A stretch of DNA of 5,374 nucleotides, taken from assembly GCA_003242355.1 (NCBI GenBank), contig QGUH01000335.1, positions 1 to 5,374 on the forward strand. Reading direction: 5' to 3'. The stretch comes from Pseudomonadota bacterium (GTDB taxonomy: Bacteria > Myxococcota_A > Polyangia > Polyangiales > Polyangiaceae). This document shows, piece by piece, positions 1 to 4,793 of the stretch (positions within the stretch are counted from its first letter, which is position 1; every line of letters begins with the position of its first letter). The notes beneath the pieces are model-generated. The model did no database searches. It was not told the DNA's origin and saw nothing but the letters and a program-made list of their open reading frames with translations. The position numbers were made by a program, and so were the translations under genes.

Positions 1-524
1 CCGGTGAGCTCTTCGCTGGGCTCCCCCATAGGCAGGCGGGCGATGAAGGCGGCCATGGGTTCGGCGTGCGTGGCCACGGGGCCCCCCGCGATGACCAGCG
101 GATCGTCTTCGCTGCGATGCCGGCTGCGGCGCGGGATCCCGCCGAGATCGAGCATCGTGAGCACGTTCGTGTAGGTCAGCTCGTACTGCAGCGAAAAGCC
201 GACGACGTCGAAGTCCGCGAGCGGGCGGGCGCTCTCGAGCGACACCAGGAGCTTGCCGTGCGCGAGCAGCTCGCGCTGCATGTCCACCCACGGCGTGTAC
301 GCGCGCTCGGCGAGCGTGCGCGGATCGTCGTTCAGGATCTTGTAGAGGATCCGAAACCCGAGGTGGCTCATGCCGATGTCGTAGACATCGGGGAACGCGA
401 GGCAGATCCGCGCTTCGACGGCGCTCCAATCCTTCTTGCGGGCGCCATGCTCCGCACCCGTGTACCGGGTGGGTTTCTCGACGCGATCGAGGAAGGCCGC
501 GTAGGGATGGTCGAGCAGCTTCAT
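1..524 (-). CDS. Radical SAM protein with B12-binding-like N-terminal domain, TIGR03960 type (partial, C-terminus cut by window edge)
   Basis: The leftward frame from ATG at 524 stays open to position 1 and gives 174 residues of an N-terminal domain. It carries signatures I recognise from the TIGR03960 family (B12-binding-domain radical SAM proteins of unknown function, often fused or adjacent to a DUF2344 domain): VEKPTRY near residues 15-21, FPDVYDIGMSHLGF at 44-57, ERAYTPWVDM at 73-82, DFDVVGFSLQYELTYTN at 104-120 and VIAGGP at 144-149. The radical SAM cysteine cluster is expected further downstream, outside the window, so catalytic competence cannot be judged. The start is supported by GAGGT at 532-536, seven bases upstream of the ATG, and by family similarity beginning about ten residues in. 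It lies 55 bp downstream of purA on the same strand and is probably co-transcribed. The segment at residues 162-172 (ARLPMGEPSEE) is looser than the usual IGDGEE-like motif, but the frame is intact. Family assignment is by motif recall; the function is unknown. Confidence 0.85.
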   Translation of the reverse strand, partial: MKLLDHPYAAFLDRVEKPTRYTGAEHGARKKDWSAVEARICLAFPDVYDIGMSHLGFRILYKILNDDPRTLAERAYTPWVDMQRELLAHGKLLVSLESARPLADFDVVGFSLQYELTYTNVLTMLDLGGIPRRSRHRSEDDPLVIAGGPVATHAEPMAAFIARLPMGEPSEELT

Positions 525-539
525 TGGGGGGACCTCGAG

Positions 540-561
540 CGGCGGACGAGGGCCTCCGCCG
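540..561 (-). other. 7-bp GC hairpin in the purA-radical SAM gap
   Basis: CGGCGGA at 540-546 and TCCGCCG at 555-561 are exact inverted repeats around an 8-base loop. In the leftward transcript the hairpin lies after the purA stop codon and ends three bases before the GAGGT ribosome site of the radical SAM gene. No T-run follows, so it is not a standard intrinsic terminator. An mRNA-processing or stability element, or an effect on downstream translation, is inference. Confidence 0.5.
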
Positions 562-579
562 GATGGCTCACGTTGGGGA

Positions 580-1854
580 TCAGCGCTCGATGAGCTGGCT
601 GCGTTCGGGCCCGACGGAGATGAACCGAATCCGGACTCCGACCAGCTCTTCGATGCGATTGACGTAATCCTGAGCCGCGCGTGGCAGCCGGGCGAAGCTG
701 CGGCACTCGGAGACGTCCTCCGACCAGCCGGGCATCGTCTCGTACACGGGCTCGGCGCGATCGAGCCCGGTCGTCGGGAACACGTCCGTGCGCCGTCCGT
801 CCACCGAGTAGTGCGTGCAAATCTTGAGCTCGCTCCGACCCGAGAGGCTGTCGAGCTTGGTGAGCGTCAGCTCGGTGGCTTCCTGCACGCGCGCGCCGTA
901 GCGCGACGCGACCGCGTCGAAATGGCCGATGGTGCGCGGGCGACCGGTGCGTGCGCCGTATTCCTGTGCCGATTCGCGCAGCGCGTTCGCTTCCTCGTCC
1001 GCCATGCGCGTGACGAACGGCCCCTCGCCGACGCAGGTCGCGAACGCCTTCATCACGCCGACCACGCGATCGGGGCGGTACCCGAACAAGCCCGCGCCGA
1101 CCGGCGCGAACGCCGACAGCGCGCACGACGACGTCGTGTACGGGTAGATGCCGAAGTACACGTCGCGCAACGCGCCGAGCTGGGCCTCGAGCAGGATGTG
1201 CTGGCCGTCGGCGGCCGCGGCGCCGAGCACGGCAATCGTGTCGCACACGCGCGGCGCAATCGCGGGCAGGTGCTGGTCGCACCAGGCGAGCGCCCCTTCC
1301 ACGGAGAACGGGACTTCGCCGTAGACGTTCTGCGCGAGCAGGCTCGCCCATTCGACCGCGCGCTCCACGGCGTCCTTGCGCGCGATGGGATCGAGCAGAT
1401 CGCCGATACGCACGCCCTTCTTCAGGTGGCGGTCACCGTACGCGGGCGCGATGCCGTTCTTCGTGGAGCCGTAGGCACGGCCGGCGAGGCGCCGTTCTTC
1501 CCACTCGTCGAGCTTCTTGTGGAACGGGAAGCACACGGTGGCCCGGTCGGAGACCACGAGCTTGTCGGTGTTCACGCCGCGGGCAGCGAGCTTGCGGAGC
1601 TCGTCCTCGAGCCCCTCGAGGTCGATGACCATGCCGGGACCGAGCACGTTGAGCACGCCCGCATGGAAGATGCCCGACGGAACGAGGTGCAGCGCGAACT
1701 GGCCGAACTGGTTCACCACCGTGTGACCGGCGTTGTTGCCGCCCTGGAAACGCACCACCACCTGCGCGTCTTGCGCGAGGTAGTCGACCATGCGGCCCTT
1801 CCCCTCGTCGCCCCAGTTGACGCCGCAAACGACCGTTACCCGTGATCTCGCCAT
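580..1854 (-). CDS. purA: Adenylosuccinate synthetase, Clostridia-like subfamily
   Basis: PurA joins IMP and aspartate using GTP to form adenylosuccinate, the first step from IMP to AMP, in the cytoplasm. The product is 424 residues, close to the 430 or so usual for the family. GVNWGDEGKGRMVD (11-24) carries the catalytic Asp16, and GGNNAGHT (38-45) carries the catalytic His44. STKNGIAPAYGDR (130-142) is the IMP-contact segment, EAQLGALRD and YPYTTSS form the central region, TGRPRTIG (303-310) keeps the two arginines of the aspartate loop (305, 307), and TKLD (332-335) is the guanine-recognition motif. GVNWGDEGKGR, the STxxGIAP segment, GALRDVYFGIYPY, VGEGPFVT and the ending ISVGPERSQLIER match the Clostridia-type form better than the E. 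coli type. The frame is open further upstream to 1971, but those 39 residues look unrelated to PurA; ATG 1854 has AGGTG five bases upstream and starts the conserved region. It probably heads a leftward unit with the radical SAM gene. Confidence 0.97.
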   Translation of the reverse strand: MARSRVTVVCGVNWGDEGKGRMVDYLAQDAQVVVRFQGGNNAGHTVVNQFGQFALHLVPSGIFHAGVLNVLGPGMVIDLEGLEDELRKLAARGVNTDKLVVSDRATVCFPFHKKLDEWEERRLAGRAYGSTKNGIAPAYGDRHLKKGVRIGDLLDPIARKDAVERAVEWASLLAQNVYGEVPFSVEGALAWCDQHLPAIAPRVCDTIAVLGAAAADGQHILLEAQLGALRDVYFGIYPYTTSSCALSAFAPVGAGLFGYRPDRVVGVMKAFATCVGEGPFVTRMADEEANALRESAQEYGARTGRPRTIGHFDAVASRYGARVQEATELTLTKLDSLSGRSELKICTHYSVDGRRTDVFPTTGLDRAEPVYETMPGWSEDVSECRSFARLPRAAQDYVNRIEELVGVRIRFISVGPERSQLIER

Positions 1855-1859
1855 CGAAG

Positions 1860-1864
1860 CACCT
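1860..1864 (-). promoter_or_regulatory. purA ribosome binding site
   Basis: AGGTG on the minus strand, five bases before the ATG at 1854, decides this start over the longer open frame. It directly abuts a small inverted repeat, AGTTC-G-GAACT at 1865-1875. That repeat could be an operator or a weak hairpin next to the ribosome site, but it is short enough to be chance. Confidence 0.65.
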
Positions 1865-1964
1865 AGTTCGGAACTCGTGAACAAACCTGGCTCGGAAGCG
1901 CCGTCTCGGCAGTCGGTCCCAGCAGCGCGCGGCAGCTTAGTCCCCGACCCAGGACCGCGCAACT

Positions 1965-1981
1965 TTGGCACGGAAGCTGTA
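1965..1981 (+). promoter_or_regulatory. Possible sigma-54-type promoter (or -35 element) for aroA
   Basis: TTGGCACG at 1965-1972 matches the conserved -24 block of sigma-54 promoters. At the correct 12-base offset the -12 block reads CTGTA instead of TTGCA, so the -12 GC is a GT and the match is incomplete. The same bases can be read as a sigma-70 -35 element. Transcription from here would start near 1993 and leave a leader of roughly 60 bases to ATG 2054, or 90 to GTG 2084. No enhancer-binding site was recognised. Confidence 0.25.
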
Positions 1982-2037
1982 TGCGCGTGCTAAACACGGG
2001 GCGCGCGTTCGCTCGGACGTCCGCCTGTTTCGAGTGA

Positions 2038-2062
2038 CGTCCCCCCGTCTCGAATGGGGACG
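2038..2062 (+). promoter_or_regulatory. Hairpin overlapping the aroA ATG
   Basis: CGTCCCC at 2038-2044 pairs exactly with GGGGACG at 2056-2062, giving a 7-bp GC-rich stem with an 11-base loop. The A and T of the proposed start codon lie at the loop end, and its G plus codons 2-3 lie in the stem. Such a structure could lower initiation at this ATG or be a control point. It also weakens the case for this ATG, because no Shine-Dalgarno sequence precedes it. Confidence 0.45.
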
Positions 2063-3382
2063 AGCGTTCGCCCGGAGCTCCGCGTGTTTCCCAAAGGCCC
2101 TCTCGCCATCCCCGTTTTGCCCACGCCGCCGCACGTCGTGTGGGCGGTGCCCGGGTCGAAGAGCATCACCAATCGCGCGCTCGTGCTGGCGGCGCTCGCG
2201 GACGGGGTGACGCGGCTCGAGGGGGTGTTGCACAGCGACGATACGCTGCACATGCGCCGAGCGCTCGAAGCGCTCGGCGTGACGGTGCGCGACGAAGGGC
2301 CCACGACTTGGGTGGTGGAGGGTGGACGCGGGCGCCTCGCTCCGCCAGCGCAGCCCTTGTTCGTCGGCAACAGCGGCACGACCGTGCGCTTCCTCACGGC
2401 GCTCGCGTGTCTCGTTCCCGGCGAAGTTCGGCTCGTGGGCGACGCCGCGATGGCGCGTCGCCCCATTCAGGATCTGGTCGATGGCTTGCGTGGGCTGGGC
2501 GCCGACATCGAGTGCGCAACGGGGTGTCCGCCCCTCACGGTCCGCGGCGGTCGGCTTCCGGGTGGCGTCGCGCGGATGCGGGGCGATCGCTCGAGTCAGT
2601 ACTTTTCGGCGCTGATCATGGCGGCCGGGCTCGCCGAAGGCGACGTCGAGATCGCGATCGAGGGCTCGCTCGTCAGTCGTCCCTACGTCGAGATCACGCG
2701 TCGCATGGTGCGCGACTTCGGCGGCGACGTGAGCGCGACGCCCGACGGCTTCCGCGTGCGCGCCGTCGGGGCGTATCGGGGCCGGGAGTACCGCATCGAG
2801 CCGGACGCCTCGTCCGCGAGCTACGCGTTTGCCCTCGCGGCGGCGACCGGTGGATCGATCGAGGTGCCGGGGCTCGGCGTGGACGCGCTCCAAGGCGACT
2901 ACGCGTTCGTGGACGTGCTCGCCCGCATGGGTGCCGAGGTGGAGAAGAGCGCGACCGGGACGCGCGTGCGGGGCACGGGTCGGCTGACGGGCATCGAAGT
3001 CGACATGCACCACATCTCCGACACCGTGATGACGCTTGCGGCAATCGCGCCGCTCGCGACCGGGACGACGCGCATCGTCAACGTCGCCAACATCCGCATC
3101 AAGGAAACGGACCGGCTGGCCGCAACGGTGGCCGAGCTCGAACGGCTCGGACAGGGCGTCGAGCACGGCGACGACTGGCTCGCGGTGACGCCGCGGCCGA
3201 TACATCCCGCGATCGTGCGCAGCTATGGCGACCACCGGATGGCGATGAGCTTCGCGGTGCTCGGCGCGGCTCGCTCAGGAATCAGCATCGAAGAGCCCGC
3301 CGTGGTCGCCAAGACCTACCCGGGCTTCTGGGACGATTTCGGGCGTGTCTACCGAGCCGTGGGGGCTCCTCTGCCTTTCTGA
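2054..3382 (+). CDS. aroA: 3-phosphoshikimate 1-carboxyvinyltransferase (EPSP synthase)
   Basis: AroA transfers the enolpyruvyl group of PEP to shikimate 3-phosphate, the sixth step of the shikimate pathway. The 442-residue product has the family motifs in order: PGSKSITNR (33-41, with substrate-binding Lys36, Ser37, Arg41), GNSGTTVRFL (105-114), RRPIQDLVDGL (135-145), SSQY (180-183), LVSRPYVEIT (206-215), DASSASY (251-257), the catalytic Asp323, RIKETDR (348-354, with Lys350, Glu351), YGDHRMAM (391-398) and AKTYPGF (419-425). Phe113 stands where E. coli has Pro101, which occurs in class I-like enzymes of other phyla. The N-terminus is 33 residues before PGSK, longer than the 20 or so in E. 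coli. ATG 2054 is the longest supported start, but GTG 2084 has GGAG at 2074-2077, six bases upstream, and would remove ten residues. It is divergent from purA and upstream of the KAS III gene, possibly in the same unit. Confidence 0.97.
   Translation: MGTSVRPELRVFPKGPLAIPVLPTPPHVVWAVPGSKSITNRALVLAALADGVTRLEGVLHSDDTLHMRRALEALGVTVRDEGPTTWVVEGGRGRLAPPAQPLFVGNSGTTVRFLTALACLVPGEVRLVGDAAMARRPIQDLVDGLRGLGADIECATGCPPLTVRGGRLPGGVARMRGDRSSQYFSALIMAAGLAEGDVEIAIEGSLVSRPYVEITRRMVRDFGGDVSATPDGFRVRAVGAYRGREYRIEPDASSASYAFALAAATGGSIEVPGLGVDALQGDYAFVDVLARMGAEVEKSATGTRVRGTGRLTGIEVDMHHISDTVMTLAAIAPLATGTTRIVNVANIRIKETDRLAATVAELERLGQGVEHGDDWLAVTPRPIHPAIVRSYGDHRMAMSFAVLGAARSGISIEEPAVVAKTYPGFWDDFGRVYRAVGAPLPF
2074..2077 (+). 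promoter_or_regulatory. Candidate ribosome site for an alternative aroA start (GTG 2084)
   Basis: GGAG at 2074-2077 is six bases before an in-frame GTG at 2084-2086, whereas no comparable site precedes ATG 2054. Starting here gives 432 residues and still includes all conserved motifs. The residues it would discard include LR at 9-10, just before VFPKGPL (11-17), which resembles the family's usual LxxxPxGPL beginning, so the choice stays open. Confidence 0.4.
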
Positions 3383-3483
3383 CCCGGGGAAATTGACGGA
3401 TGGGCCGACGTGCCGCGCGAAGAAAATGACGGCGCCGCGCTCCTGAGCTAAGACCGCACCGTTTCCCGCCGAGAACGACGTTC
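3383..3483 (+). other. aroA-KAS III spacer, no gene seen
   Basis: This 101-bp gap contains a -35-like TTGACG at 3393-3398, but I find no convincing -10 hexamer at 16-18 bp. There is no stem followed by a T-run, so read-through from aroA is possible. The ribosome site of the next gene is weak: GAGAACGA at 3471-3478. Confidence 0.45.
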
Positions 3484-4533
3484 ATGCCGGGCCTCACCAT
3501 CGCCGGAACTGGTCGGTACTTGCCCGGCCGCGCTTACACGAATCACGACCTCGCACGCGTTCTCGATACGAACGACGAGTGGATTCGCCAGCGGACCGGG
3601 ATCGTGCAGCGCCACTACTGCCCCGTGGGGCAGGGCGCGGCCGACCTCGCGCTGCCCGCGTGTCAGGAGGCGCTCGCCTCGGCGGGGCTCGAGCCGCGCG
3701 ACATCGACTTCATCCTCTTCAACACGATGACGCCCGACCACTTGTTCCCCGGGTCGGGCACGTTGGTGGGCGCTCGGCTCGGGTGCGCCGGCGTTCCGGC
3801 GCTCGACTTCCGCGCGCAATGCGCGGCCATGCTCTACAGCTTCCAGGTCGCGGACGCGTTGCTTTCGCGCGACGGGATCCGGCGCATTCTGATCGTGGGT
3901 GCCGAGGCGCACGCGGCGCTCATGCCGTGGCTCGATCGCGAAATCCTCGAGGGCACCACGCAGCGCAAACCGAGCCCCGAAGCGTGGGAGCTCGCGAGCC
4001 GGCATCGGGGTTGGGGCGTCGTGTTCGGCGATGGCGCCGGTGCGGTCGTGGTGGAGCGCTCCGAGGAGCAGGGCACGGGCGTGCTCGCCGTCGACCTCCA
4101 CAGCGACGGCAACGATGCTGCGCAGCTCTGCATTCCGGCCGGATTTCGCGTTGGGTCGTATTTGGGCGGCGGGGATCCGGACAGCACGCTCATCCACATG
4201 CAGGGGCGCGAAGTGTTCAAGCAGGCGGTGCTGCGCCTGCCGCGTTCCGTCGAGGCCGTGTGCGAGACGGCGGGCGTGCGCGTGAGCGACGTCGATTGGT
4301 TCATCGCGCACCAGGCGAACCAGCGCATCAACGACGCCGTGTGCGAGCGCCTCGGGATTCGCCCCGAAACGATGCCCTCCAACATCGAGCGCTACGGCAA
4401 CACGTCCGCCGCCACCATCCCCATCCTGCTCGACGAAATGCGGCGCGACGGCCGCTTGCAGCGCGGCCAGCTCATTTGCCTGCTCGCGTTCGGAGCCGGC
4501 TTCCACTGGGGCAGCGTTCTCGTTCGAATCTAA
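3484..4533 (+). CDS. Beta-ketoacyl-ACP synthase III (FabH-like)
   Basis: KAS III enzymes condense an acyl-CoA with malonyl-ACP to start fatty-acid or related acyl-chain synthesis in the cytoplasm. The 349-residue product has the full Cys-His-Asn triad: Cys113 in DFRAQCAAMLYSFQVAD, His276 in IAHQANQRI, and Asn306 in YGNTSAATIP. Other family marks are the N-terminal GTGRYLP (8-14), NDEWIRQRTGI (30-40), the FGDGAGA turn (181-187) and the C-terminal AFGAGFHWGSVLVRI. It is about 30 residues longer than E. coli FabH (317), and much of the excess lies between residues 144 and 178, before FGDGAGA. The start fits because the first strand begins at once (LTIAGTG), although the ribosome site is weak. 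No ACP, malonyl transferase or other fab gene is adjacent, so it may be the housekeeping enzyme or a paralogue with special starter use. I give no gene symbol because genomes of this type often hold several FabH-like paralogues. Confidence 0.93.
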   Translation: MPGLTIAGTGRYLPGRAYTNHDLARVLDTNDEWIRQRTGIVQRHYCPVGQGAADLALPACQEALASAGLEPRDIDFILFNTMTPDHLFPGSGTLVGARLGCAGVPALDFRAQCAAMLYSFQVADALLSRDGIRRILIVGAEAHAALMPWLDREILEGTTQRKPSPEAWELASRHRGWGVVFGDGAGAVVVERSEEQGTGVLAVDLHSDGNDAAQLCIPAGFRVGSYLGGGDPDSTLIHMQGREVFKQAVLRLPRSVEAVCETAGVRVSDVDWFIAHQANQRINDAVCERLGIRPETMPSNIERYGNTSAATIPILLDEMRRDGRLQRGQLICLLAFGAGFHWGSVLVRI

Positions 4534-4570
4534 TCGAGACGAGCGTCGTCGCGTCGCGCCTCGACGAGGC

Positions 4571-4594
4571 TCGAGCCGAATCGTGTTGGCTCGA
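4571..4594. terminator. Candidate hairpin terminator after the KAS III gene
   Basis: TCGAGCC at 4571-4577 and GGCTCGA at 4588-4594 are exact inverted repeats with a 10-base loop, starting 38 bases after the KAS III stop. No T-run follows on the plus strand, so a classical intrinsic terminator is not shown. It could act with Rho or merely protect the 3' end. Confidence 0.3.
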
Positions 4595-4673
4595 TCTCGC
4601 AACTCGCGCTTCGTTTCGCCGGCGGAGCGTTCCGAATCACGCGGTCACGACTCGGCCGTTTGCGCCGCGCCGA

Positions 4674-4687
4674 TCGGAGCGCTCCGA
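4674..4687. repeat. 14-bp perfect palindrome with a nearby near-copy
   Basis: TCGGAGCGCTCCGA at 4674-4687 is fully self-complementary. CGGAGCGTTCCGAA at 4623-4636 repeats its core (13 of 14 bases match 4675-4688) 52 bp upstream. Its place between convergent gene ends argues against a promoter operator and for a terminator-like or dispersed-repeat role, both unproven. Confidence 0.4.
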
Positions 4688-4793
4688 AGGAGCACTGCAG
4701 CCGTTCGCACCACTCGCGTCGAAGGAGCGTGAGCACGGCGCTTCGAGCACACGCGCCCACGCGAGCACGGCTCGAAAGAACGAGCGCTCGGCG

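Larger units (their letters stand above)
1855..2053. promoter_or_regulatory. Divergent purA/aroA intergenic region
   Basis: This 199-bp spacer separates two divergent genes and must contain, or lie near, the promoters for both. For purA the best sigma-70-like pair I can find on the minus strand is weak: TTGCGC around 1957-1962 with TAAGCT about 17 bp downstream, around 1934-1939, each matching only about half of the consensus. Rightward, TTGGCA at 1965-1970 is a good -35-like hexamer, but only GCTAAA at 1989-1994 lies at a workable distance (18 bp). The spacer is locally richer in A+T than the genes around 1880 and 1990. I see no purine-repressor-type operator or riboswitch in it. Confidence 0.55.
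2005..2090. repeat. Imperfect direct repeat pair across the aroA leader and first codons
   Basis: The 27-bp segments 2005-2031 and 2064-2090 agree at 23 positions, with a period of 59 bp. Similarity extends left for a few bases (GGGG at 1998-2001 and at 2056-2059) if one gap is allowed. Each copy contains a 10-bp perfect palindrome, CGGACGTCCG at 2014-2023 and CGGAGCTCCG at 2073-2082; the two central differences (CG versus GC) preserve the symmetry. The second copy lies inside the coding sequence if aroA starts at 2054. It may be a decayed tandem duplication or a pair of operator-like sites. Confidence 0.6.
4534..4793. other. Convergent spacer with several short inverted and direct repeats, no gene seen
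   Basis: This 260-bp gap lies between the ends of two convergent genes. The open frames inside it have Arg/Ser-rich products with no recognisable motif. It contains an unusual number of short symmetric elements: GCCTC/GAGGC at 4558-4570, GGCTCGAGCC at 4568-4577, a 7-bp stem at 4571-4594, a 14-bp perfect palindrome at 4674-4687 with a 13-of-14 copy at 4623-4636, GAGCACGGC at 4731-4739 and 4763-4771, and CGAGCGCTCG at 4781-4790. Some may end transcription from one or both sides. Confidence 0.5.

Noticed and set aside
1..45. Possible frameshift at the left edge of the radical SAM gene
   Set aside because: Residues 162-172 fit the family motif loosely, but the alternative frame reads worse and spacing up to the Gly-Glu pair is normal, so I treat it as sequence divergence.
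521..1351. 276-codon minus-strand frame overlapping purA
   Set aside because: Another reading frame of the purA strand, Arg-rich and motif-free.
811..1845. 344-codon plus-strand open frame antisense to purA
   Set aside because: Its product is rich in Arg, His, Ala and Val with no motif, as expected from the opposite strand of a G+C-rich gene; purA on the other strand is unambiguous.
1855..1971. 39-residue N-terminal extension of PurA
   Set aside because: The frame is open, but the residues do not resemble PurA, and ATG 1854 has a good ribosome site at the family's normal N-terminus.
1937..3235. 432-codon minus-strand open frame antisense to aroA
   Set aside because: Arg/His/Ala-rich product with no domain; it runs across the intergenic region and lies opposite a fully conserved AroA.
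2140..3396. 418-codon plus-strand frame overlapping aroA
   Set aside because: Extreme Arg content and no motif; it is a frame-shifted reading of aroA, whose own frame shows all expected motifs.
3400..3446. Two overlapping micro-frames (MGRRAARRK, then MTAPRS) upstream of the KAS III gene
   Set aside because: Nine and six codons with no clear ribosome site; neither has the composition of a known attenuator peptide. Such frames arise by chance.
3448..4602. 384-codon minus-strand frame antisense to the KAS III gene
   Set aside because: Low-information, Arg/His/Glu/Ala-rich product opposite an intact ketoacyl synthase.
4530..4760. 76-codon minus-strand frame in the convergent spacer
   Set aside because: Arg/Ser-rich with no motif, and it overlaps the KAS III stop; no sign of coding selection.
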